Shown here one piece after another: positions 6,956 through 13,392 of a stretch of 21,768 bases of DNA. Position 1 is the first letter of the stretch, and each line of letters begins with the position of its first letter. Origin of the DNA: Synergistaceae bacterium (GTDB lineage Bacteria; Synergistota; Synergistia; Synergistales; Thermovirgaceae); the NCBI GenBank assembly GCA_003446665.1, contig DMCT01000109.1, positions 1 through 21,768 on the forward strand. The letters run 5' to 3'. Both the position numbers and the translations under genes were made by a program. The notes beneath the pieces are model-generated. The model was not told the DNA's origin and did not search any database. It worked only from the letters and a program-made list of their open reading frames with translations.

Positions 6956-7939
6956 CTATCCCCCGATCTGTGACATGTGCCGCTCGCTATTTTCAAGGAT
7001 TGTCCAGCTTTCAGGTTTCAAAAAAGCTGCTTCACGTATCAACTTCTGGAGTCCCTGCTCGTCACGCCGTCTCAAGGCGGGAAGAAGTTCCACACCTTCT
7101 TTCGCAAACAGGCAAGCTCGCAGTTGTCCTGTTGCTGTCACTCGCAGCCTGTTGCAACTGTTACAGAAGTGGTTCGTTACGGCCGCGATTATGCCGATCT
7201 TCTGTCCCGTTTCCCTGTTTTTATAATACTTGGCGGGACCGCCTGAAGCATTGTTCGACGCCTGTGCTAAAGCCATCCATTGCTCAGGGCCTCCAGGCAT
7301 ATTTTCGAAAATTTCGTCGGAGGAAATAAAACTCTCTTTTGTCCATACTTCTTCGTCAAGCGGCATGAACTCGATGAACCTTATAACGGCCCGGTTTTTT
7401 CGCGCAAACCTTATAAGTGATTCGACCTCCATGTCGTTGAATTTCCTTATGAGTACCGTATTGATCTTTAGAGGTATACTTGTTTTTTCAGCCAGAGTAC
7501 TGATCCCGTTGATTACGTCGTCATATCCGTCAGAACGCGTTACAAACCGGAACTTGTCCCTGTCGAGGGTGTCCAGGCTTATGTTTATCCCGGAAACACC
7601 GCTGGATTGGAGATCCTCGGTGTAAGGTTTCAACATGGTTCCGTTCGTAGTTACAGTAACTTCCAATTCGCTATGCAGCTCCCTGATGTCTTTTAAAAAT
7701 GACACGAATCCTCGCCGGACAAAGGGTTCCCCACCAGTAAAACGCACCTTGCTTATGCCCATAGGCAACAGGGCTGAAACAAGAAATTCAATGTCTTCAA
7801 AAGACATGATCCTGTCGTGCGGTATCCACTCTATACCTTCGGGAGGCATACAATATCTGCACCGGAAATTGCATCTGTCGGTGATGGAGATGCGCAGATA
7901 GGTAAGTTTACGCCCGTGAGAATCTGTCAGTTTTTCCAT
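6956..7939 (-). CDS. moaA: GTP 3',8-cyclase MoaA (radical SAM)
   Basis: MoaA, 327 residues. It starts molybdopterin synthesis by radical rearrangement of GTP. The N-terminal radical-SAM cluster is DRCNFRCRYC (Cys23, Cys27, Cys30), followed by FTGGEPFVR. The second, GTP-binding 4Fe-4S cluster uses Cys259, Cys262 (NHFCNSCNRLR) and Cys276 (LRACLF). The protein ends in the conserved MSQIGG tail, whose Gly-Gly is needed for activity in known MoaA. Start ATG 7939 is chosen because GGGAGG (7946-7951) lies 6 nt upstream; an in-frame GTG or ATG further up would sit inside the preceding gene. It overlaps the moeA-PBP stop by 13 nt. Oxygen-sensitive clusters agree with an anaerobic host but do not prove it. 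Confidence 0.98.
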   Translation of the reverse strand: MEKLTDSHGRKLTYLRISITDRCNFRCRYCMPPEGIEWIPHDRIMSFEDIEFLVSALLPMGISKVRFTGGEPFVRRGFVSFLKDIRELHSELEVTVTTNGTMLKPYTEDLQSSGVSGINISLDTLDRDKFRFVTRSDGYDDVINGISTLAEKTSIPLKINTVLIRKFNDMEVESLIRFARKNRAVIRFIEFMPLDEEVWTKESFISSDEIFENMPGGPEQWMALAQASNNASGGPAKYYKNRETGQKIGIIAAVTNHFCNSCNRLRVTATGQLRACLFAKEGVELLPALRRRDEQGLQKLIREAAFLKPESWTILENSERHMSQIGG

Positions 7940-9846
7940 ATGTATCCTCCCATTGCTTCTACGACTTTCCTCCATGAAGGATCTTCGAGCGCGTCCAATG
8001 AAGCGGCAACCCCCGGATGATCGAGAAACTTTCGGGGAACGTAAAGTTCAAAAGGTTCTTCGGCTACGGGGATAAAGTCCAGGTCCATTGCATCGGCTAC
8101 CGCCTTGATGGCGAGTGCCGTGTCAGCGGCATTTGCCGCGACACGCCCAGCCGCATCGAGGTGGGTGATAGCGATGGTTTCGTATCCCCTGACATTCTGA
8201 CAGGAAATGTGGGCTTCCGTAAGAAGCGCATCCAGGAGAACCCTGGTTCCTGCCCCGGACTGCCGGTTGACAATGGACACATCTTCGCGCTCAAGATCAT
8301 TCACGTTTCTTAGACCCTTCGGGTTGCCCCGCGGTACAAGAAAACCCTGAAGTCTGTTGTAGACATGTATTCTTTTCCACTCATCTGCTCCGGGAAGGGA
8401 TTCTATATAGGGTGTATTGTATCGGCCGCTCTCCGGATCCAGCAGGTGGCAGGCAGCCATGTGTCCTTCACCTCTGGCGAGGGCCATGACTCCTCCCAGA
8501 CTCCCCACAGAACGTATCACCATCTCGGCGCCGCGGGCTTTTACAAAGCTGGGAAGTCTTTCTATCCCTGGATCGTTGGAGCCTTGGTAGAGAGCGCGTT
8601 TCTCCCAGTCAACCTTTTTGACCATCCATACTTGAAGCGGACTGCCTTTTGGATGTTCCAGGGCATTTTCGGGAAGAAGGGAAAAACCGTCGGCCTCGGC
8701 TATAGACCACATGGTGCTGGAACCTGAAGGCATTATCCAGCTGTATTTTTCTCCATCGATATCTGCACACTTTACCCTTAGCCACTCGGCAATGCCCTGG
8801 GAAGACGAATGATGCACCAAAAGCTTTGTCGTTATTTTTTCTGGTGATCCCAGTCCTTCAGTTATTGGTATTTCTCTTGCAGGACCGCTGCCTTCGAGAA
8901 GCTTGAGTATTGGATAGACGAACGCCCACGTCGCGACCAGCGCAGACATGGGGAATCCGGGCAGGGCTAGCAAGGGCTTGCCCGAGGCTTTGCCGAGTAT
9001 TACGGGACGGCCAGGTTTCATCCTGATCCACCTCAGGTTAAGTTCGCCGACACTGGAAATGATTTCTGCGCTGTAATCACGTTTCCCCTTTGCGGTGCCA
9101 GCGCCCAGAAGGATCATATCGTAATCTCCAAGGACTTCGCGCACTGTATTTTCGATGACATCAGGGTCATCAGGGAGAACGTCAGGGTGTACATCCAGAG
9201 GATATCCCCACTGGTTGAAAATCCCTGAAAGAAGCAGCGAGTTTGTCTCTGGTACCGTACCGGGTCTGAGGTCCCCTTCGCTTTCAATTGTCTTCAGCGA
9301 ACGAATTTCGTCACCCGTAGGGATGAAAAGCGTCCTGGGCAGGGGTAAAACCTGAATACGCCTGTATCCAGCAGCGGCAAAAAGAGCCTTGTTGTATGGA
9401 GTGATCCTTTCTTTTTTGCGGCCTATTATTTGTCCCCTGGAAATATCCTCGCCCACTGGTCTGACGTTGGTTCCCTTGCTGACGGCTCGTGAAAGGAGAA
9501 TCGTGCCATCTTCTTCAGTGATGTCCTCTATCATTACGACTGCGTCATAAGGTTCGGGAACCCAGCCGCCAGTGTTGACCCAATGCACCGATTCGGCGGT
9601 CAATCTGACGGGACGTGCGGTCGAAGCATGCGCGGTGTCGGAAGCTCTAACGGCGTACCCGTCCACTGCGGAAGCAGGATAGTGAGGGATGTTACGAAGG
9701 GATACGACGTCGGAATGAAGCCTCCTTCCCATGCAACGGTCATCGAAAATATCACTTGTCTCGATGCGGTTCAAAGGTTCGAAAAGCTCATCCAGAAGCA
9801 GGGATATTTCTTTTATGCCGATGTGTTGGCGCAAAGACGCTACCAT
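7927..9846 (-). CDS. MoeA molybdopterin molybdotransferase fused to C-terminal periplasmic-binding-protein-like domain
   Basis: 639 residues. Residues 1 to about 410 are MoeA, which inserts molybdate or tungstate into adenylated molybdopterin: SAVDGYAV (59-66), NTGG, PYDAVVMIED, FIPTGDEI, a GAGTAKGKRDY loop and LALPGFPMS. Residues about 425-625 resemble the PBP-like/LysR-substrate-like domain often attached to MoeA in archaea and clostridia: GSLGGVMALARGEGH, DLEREDVSIVNRQSGAGTR and HLDAAGRVAANAADTALA. There is no signal peptide, so the domain is cytoplasmic and could bind an oxyanion or cofactor precursor. Start ATG 9846 is 7 nt after GGAGG (9854-9858); ATG 9852 is too close. It overlaps the preceding moeA by 7 nt and moaA by 13 nt. 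Metal preference cannot be read from the sequence. Confidence 0.93.
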   Translation of the reverse strand: MVASLRQHIGIKEISLLLDELFEPLNRIETSDIFDDRCMGRRLHSDVVSLRNIPHYPASAVDGYAVRASDTAHASTARPVRLTAESVHWVNTGGWVPEPYDAVVMIEDITEEDGTILLSRAVSKGTNVRPVGEDISRGQIIGRKKERITPYNKALFAAAGYRRIQVLPLPRTLFIPTGDEIRSLKTIESEGDLRPGTVPETNSLLLSGIFNQWGYPLDVHPDVLPDDPDVIENTVREVLGDYDMILLGAGTAKGKRDYSAEIISSVGELNLRWIRMKPGRPVILGKASGKPLLALPGFPMSALVATWAFVYPILKLLEGSGPAREIPITEGLGSPEKITTKLLVHHSSSQGIAEWLRVKCADIDGEKYSWIMPSGSSTMWSIAEADGFSLLPENALEHPKGSPLQVWMVKKVDWEKRALYQGSNDPGIERLPSFVKARGAEMVIRSVGSLGGVMALARGEGHMAACHLLDPESGRYNTPYIESLPGADEWKRIHVYNRLQGFLVPRGNPKGLRNVNDLEREDVSIVNRQSGAGTRVLLDALLTEAHISCQNVRGYETIAITHLDAAGRVAANAADTALAIKAVADAMDLDFIPVAEEPFELYVPRKFLDHPGVAASLDALEDPSWRKVVEAMGGYIWKN

Positions 9847-11114
9847 AACCATACCTCCGTCGGAGTGCCTTTTCGTATGGTTTCCTGGTCTACAGGCACT
9901 CTTACGAGTCCCGTCGCCTGGACCATGGAGGCAATATAACCGGATTTGCCTATTGCAGGCACGATGCGGTCGTTTTCCAGGTAGGCAGGGAAGAATTCCT
10001 CAACGCCGGTTCTTCCGTACAGGTCCTTTGCAAGCTCTAGAACCACCTTTTTGAAAACATTCCTTTCAGTATCTATTTGCCCTGTTGCCATTGAGATCAT
10101 AAGGGGCAGCACGAAGGTCCACATGACGACAGCGCATGAAAGGGGGTGGCCGGGCAACCCGACCGCTAATTTCCTTTTCCGCCTATTGCCGCCCACAAGG
10201 GTCGGTTTCCCGGGTGAGATATTCAGTCCCCTGACTATCAAACCGGGGTCTTCTAGAGAAGCTATAGCCTCGCTTGTGAAATCCCTGGCGCTTACCGATG
10301 ATCCACCGCTTAAGAAGATTACGTCGTTTCCTTCAAGAGCAGCCTCTACGCGGGATTTCAGTTGTGACGGATCGTCGGGAACAATGCCCTCGCAGGTCCA
10401 CGAAAATCCGTTATTTTGAAGGATGGAAGCAATCATGCCCGAGTTCGTGTCACGGATCTTTCCTGGTGGCAAAGGCTTCATTTCAGGAGGAACCAGCTCG
10501 TCTCCTGTACTTATTACGGCTATTTTAATCCTGAAAACAGGTACTTTAGAGAAACCGAAGGCGGAAAGAAGATTTATGCTTCGGAAATCAAGTAAAGAGC
10601 CCTTGGACAAAAGCCTGTCGCCGATTTTTATTTCTTCACCCTTAAGAATAACATTTTCTCCGCTTTGAAGAGAGCGCCTGACTTCCAGCATATTGCCCAG
10701 AAGAGATGTGTCTTCTATCATAAGCACCGCGTCGGAACCTTCGGGCAGAAACCCTCCGGTAGAAATAGAGGCAGCTTCGCCGGGCAAAAGCGAGAAATCC
10801 GGTTGTACGCCCATGGGGACTGAGCCTTTGACCTTGAGAAAAACAGGCGCTCCAGTCGACGCTCCGATAATATCGCGGGAGTTTAGAGCGTACCCGTCCC
10901 TCAAACTCCTATTAAAGGGAGGGTGTTCTTCGGGCGCAAAAACATCTTCCGCCAGCCTGCTCCCGATGGCCTCCACCAAGGAAAGTTTCTTCGTTTCGAG
11001 TGGCCATGGAAAAAGCAGTCCAGAGGCAACCTCCCCAAGGGCGTCTTTTCTGGATAATGTCTCGGTGACGAAGCGATGCATAGCGATTTCCCGATTCCCG
11101 TTTTCCGTTTTCAT
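9840..11114 (-). CDS. moeA: Molybdopterin molybdotransferase MoeA (stand-alone paralogue)
   Basis: MoeA of 424 residues, the standard length (E. coli 411), without an extra domain. Motifs: NRSLRDGYAL (68-77, the usual SAMDGYA site), SISTGGFLPEGSDAVLMIED, AVISTGDELV, RDTNSGM, FLSGGSSVSARDF, NISPGKPTLVGG and VGLPGHPLSCAVV. It catalyses metal insertion, as its fused neighbour should; together they form a tandem pair differing at several motif positions, so they are not a recent duplication. Start is uncertain: ATG 11114 comes straight after a run of T without a good ribosome site, while ATG 11081 (residue 12) has only a weak CGGGAA upstream. Both leave the MoeA fold intact. It begins the cofactor cassette, 29 nt after the SPOR gene. 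Confidence 0.95.
   Translation of the reverse strand: MKTENGNREIAMHRFVTETLSRKDALGEVASGLLFPWPLETKKLSLVEAIGSRLAEDVFAPEEHPPFNRSLRDGYALNSRDIIGASTGAPVFLKVKGSVPMGVQPDFSLLPGEAASISTGGFLPEGSDAVLMIEDTSLLGNMLEVRRSLQSGENVILKGEEIKIGDRLLSKGSLLDFRSINLLSAFGFSKVPVFRIKIAVISTGDELVPPEMKPLPPGKIRDTNSGMIASILQNNGFSWTCEGIVPDDPSQLKSRVEAALEGNDVIFLSGGSSVSARDFTSEAIASLEDPGLIVRGLNISPGKPTLVGGNRRKRKLAVGLPGHPLSCAVVMWTFVLPLMISMATGQIDTERNVFKKVVLELAKDLYGRTGVEEFFPAYLENDRIVPAIGKSGYIASMVQATGLVRVPVDQETIRKGTPTEVWLW
9854..9858 (-). promoter_or_regulatory. Ribosome binding site deciding the moeA-PBP start
   Basis: GGAGG lies within the last codons of the upstream moeA. It is 7 nt from ATG 9846 but practically adjacent to ATG 9852, so the second ATG of the ATG-GTT-ATG string is the likelier start. 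Confidence 0.55.
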
Positions 11115-11115
11115 G

Positions 11116-11146
11116 AAAAAAGGTAACCCATCATCAGTCTTGGTTA
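11116..11146 (-). terminator. Weak stem plus U-run between SPOR gene and moeA (possible attenuator)
   Basis: On the transcript, TAACC (11142-11146, including the SPOR-gene stop) can pair with GGTTA (11124-11128) over a 13-nt loop, followed by CC and a run of six T (11116-11121). This is the only terminator-like arrangement in the window and falls where the division genes give way to the cofactor genes. The stem is short and weak, so efficient termination is unlikely; partial attenuation is the most one could claim. Confidence 0.2.
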
Positions 11147-11806
11147 ATCCTGGTATGTAACGAGCGTCGGGTATCCCTTGGAGGCCAGCGTTTTTTCGAG
11201 CTGTTCTGCTGCCTTGCGATTATCGCCTGCTTTTACCCTTACCCTGTAGTATTGTTTTCCTCCCACCTCTGCGGGAATCACAAAGGCCTCGAAGCCTTCC
11301 TGCCTCAACTCCGATGCTACTTTTTCGGCCGAATCACGAACCGTGAATGCTCCTACCTGGACTCCCCAGAAACTTGTCGGGGCAGTCTGGGGACTTGCAA
11401 CAACCATTTGGGCGGCTCCTGCATTAGTTTGATTCCCGACTGTTTCCTGCCTGCCGGCCTGGCCGGTTGCAGCCTGGGTATTTTTATCTCCCGTGCTTAT
11501 ACTGGTCGGTGTTTTCCCTTCCTCATCGGAAATTTCAACAGGTACAGCCACTACCTGCATCGGTTTGGCATCGGTATATTCAGGTTTCTTTTCCGGCTCT
11601 TTCGGCATTTGAGGAGGTTCCTGTGTCGGCCATACCGTATCTTCCACCTGATATTCGCTCAGGGAAAACTCCTCCGGTGTCTGGAAGAACAAAAGGCGCA
11701 CGCCGAGAATGAGAAGACCCAGTGCGAGCAGGCCTACGAGCGGCAGCATGATATGGCCGAAGGAAAAGATCGACCGGCGTTCCTTGAATTTTCGTCCTCT
11801 TCGCAT
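11144..11806 (-). CDS. Membrane-anchored SPOR-domain protein (FtsN/DedD-like)
   Basis: 220 residues. The basic N-terminus (MRRGRKFKERR) is followed by a single hydrophobic helix at about 19-41 (MLPLVGLLALGLLILGVRLL), giving an N-in, C-out bitopic protein. A Pro/Glu/Thr/Gln-rich extracytoplasmic linker leads to a C-terminal SPOR domain (about 145-218: FWGVQVGAFTVRDSAEKVASEL, KQYYRVRVKAGDNRKAAEQLEKTL). SPOR domains bind denuded glycan strands at the septum. This topology matches FtsN, DedD and DamX, and position two genes after ftsZ supports a division role, but FtsN identity cannot be shown. Start ATG 11806 has AAGGGG 7 nt upstream and follows the radical-SAM stop after 2 nt; GTG 11812 (GTGA overlap) is the alternative. 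Confidence 0.9.
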   Translation of the reverse strand: MRRGRKFKERRSIFSFGHIMLPLVGLLALGLLILGVRLLFFQTPEEFSLSEYQVEDTVWPTQEPPQMPKEPEKKPEYTDAKPMQVVAVPVEISDEEGKTPTSISTGDKNTQAATGQAGRQETVGNQTNAGAAQMVVASPQTAPTSFWGVQVGAFTVRDSAEKVASELRQEGFEAFVIPAEVGGKQYYRVRVKAGDNRKAAEQLEKTLASKGYPTLVTYQD

Positions 11807-11808
11807 GT

Positions 11809-13326
11809 TCACACCCCTTCACCTCGATCCGGGATATTTCTCTGAAATCCCAAAAGTTCCAGTTGTCTTTTTACCAGTATGGTATCATGACGCGCTTTTT
11901 TCTTTCTTGTAAAAACAAGATCGGAATCTGCAAGGCACCAGGCCAGATTATACTCTTCATCCGCTTCACGGTAACTGGGGAATCGAAGTTCCACCCCGCT
12001 TGTCCCCGTTTTCAATAGATTCTTTCTTAGAAGCCTTGTCTTTGTTTCTATGGTTTCAAGAGAAGAAAACTCATTGTCCTGCCAAGGCGTTTGCGGCTTG
12101 GGTACGAAAATGCTGAAAGAAGCCACCGTTTTCAAACCGGTTTCTCTCCGTACGAGCGATATAAAACGCGCTGTTTCAAGGATATGTTCTACGGTCTCAT
12201 TTGGCAGACCCAGCATGAAATACATTTTCGTTTTAGTTATCCCTTTTTCTCGCGCCAGTTTCAGTTTCTCGATAATCAGTTCCTGTGTAAAGGGTTTCCC
12301 GCATTTTTTTCTGAGTTCGTCGTCGCCTGTTTCAGGCGCCACGGTCAGTGTGCGTTGACCGCTTTGAGACAGGACTTCGAGCATTTCCGGGGTAAGAGAA
12401 TCCAGCCTCAGCGACGCAAAGGAAACAGAAATATCCTGCTGTCGGACTGTGGCAATCACATCACTTATCCAGGGGTAATCCCCTGATTCAGGCGCGATGA
12501 TTCCAAGGCGCAAAGCCCCGTATTCTTTCGCGGCATCAATATCTTTCAGGACGAGATCTTTCGGTCGCGTCCTGGGCGGACCAAAACAGGCCGGGATAGT
12601 ACAAAAAGGACATTTCCTGTAACATCCTCTCTGGGTTTCTACCAAAAAGGAGTCGGGGAAAACGCTTCTGGGTGTTATCCAGGTGCTTTTCCCTGCCGCT
12701 GCACTCAGATCCAGACAGATGGACTTTTTCCTTGACAGCGGGCGCCCTTTCACAAGTTGTTCAAGATGGATGGGGGGAACGAAAAAAGAAGCATTCTCAG
12801 CCAGGGTTTCCCATAAACGCCTCCTGTTTCCATGATGCCGAAAAAAATCCCTGACTGCATCTACCAGGTGGTCAAAAATCTCTTCTCCGTCGCCTAGGGC
12901 TATAAAATCCGCATATTTTGAAAGTCCGAGGGGGTTGATATACGAAATGCCTCCCCCAACCCCGAGTATAGGACTGTCTTTTTCCTCGCGTTCGATCCAG
13001 GTTGCCGGAATTCTCCATTTTTTGAGCATTGAAAGGAGAGACGTCATATCGGGTTCATAGACCACCGAGGCGGTCAATAACCGAAAGTCACTGATCGGGC
13101 GGTCGTTTTCCACTGATATATCCGGGAAAGGGCTTTTGAAAAAACGTTCTGCGGCTACACCTCGTTCGCGTAAAGCCCTGTAAACTGAGTGCACACCAAG
13201 GTTCGCCATTCCCACTTCATAGCCTTGCGGGTAGACGAGAGCCCATAAAGGATCTCCTCCAGAGGGTAAGTCGCCAACCTTTCGCTCCTTTAGGCGGAAA
13301 TCAACCCATGATTTCCTTGATGACAC
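11809..13326 (-). CDS. Uncharacterised radical-SAM protein with B12-binding-like N-terminus (TIGR03960-related)
   Basis: 505 residues. Residues about 26-160 resemble the cobalamin-binding-like N-terminal domain of YgiQ/TIGR03960-type proteins (ALVYPQGYEVGMANLGVHSVYRAL, LGVGGGISYINPLGLSKYADFIALGDGEE), but the DxHxxG motif that would ligate cobalamin is absent. The radical-SAM barrel begins at FLVETQRGCYRKCPFC (Cys235, Cys239, Cys242) and continues with APESGDYPW, LRLDSLTPEMLEVLSQSGQRTLTVAPETGDDELRKKCGKPF and KTKMYFMLGLPNETVEHI. Substrate unknown; tRNA or ribosomal modification are possibilities only. It lies between ftsZ (66-nt gap) and the SPOR gene (2-nt gap). The start, GTG 13326, is poor: no good ribosome site, and the frame remains open and protein-like for about 19 more codons upstream without a standard start. 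Confidence 0.85.
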   Translation of the reverse strand: MSSRKSWVDFRLKERKVGDLPSGGDPLWALVYPQGYEVGMANLGVHSVYRALRERGVAAERFFKSPFPDISVENDRPISDFRLLTASVVYEPDMTSLLSMLKKWRIPATWIEREEKDSPILGVGGGISYINPLGLSKYADFIALGDGEEIFDHLVDAVRDFFRHHGNRRRLWETLAENASFFVPPIHLEQLVKGRPLSRKKSICLDLSAAAGKSTWITPRSVFPDSFLVETQRGCYRKCPFCTIPACFGPPRTRPKDLVLKDIDAAKEYGALRLGIIAPESGDYPWISDVIATVRQQDISVSFASLRLDSLTPEMLEVLSQSGQRTLTVAPETGDDELRKKCGKPFTQELIIEKLKLAREKGITKTKMYFMLGLPNETVEHILETARFISLVRRETGLKTVASFSIFVPKPQTPWQDNEFSSLETIETKTRLLRKNLLKTGTSGVELRFPSYREADEEYNLAWCLADSDLVFTRKKKARHDTILVKRQLELLGFQRNIPDRGEGV

Positions 13327-13383
13327 GGGAATCCGTCCCGGATCTTGTAATAGTTTTTTCAGATCCCTCGTAAAAAGGATCTT
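13326..13383 (-). promoter_or_regulatory. Leader with competing stem-loops between ftsZ and the radical-SAM gene
   Basis: Reading the transcript, AAGATCC (13377-13383), GGATCT (13361-13366) and a second AAGATCC (13340-13346) allow two mutually exclusive 6-bp stems. Next to this, CGGGA (13336-13340) pairs with TCCCG (13326-13330) over a 5-nt loop and reaches the first base of the GTG start codon. The arrangement could control translation of the downstream gene. No U-run follows, so it is not a terminator. Stems are short and the evidence is visual only. Confidence 0.25.
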
Positions 13384-13392
13384 TCAAGACGT

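Noticed and set aside
11081..11114. moeA and moeA-PBP as halves of one frameshifted gene or a recent duplication
   Set aside because: Each contains a full set of MoeA motifs with different wording, so they are distinct full-length paralogues.
13226..13250. Cobalamin-binding site in the radical-SAM protein
   Set aside because: The N-terminal fold looks B12-domain-like, but no DxHxxG is present; the only nearby His is in LGVHS and lacks the context.
13322..13326. GACAC pentamer at the radical-SAM start as a WhiA operator
   Set aside because: GACAC is reported for Streptomyces WhiA, but a 5-mer occurs many times in 21 kb by chance and other copies here lie inside genes. No clustering was seen.
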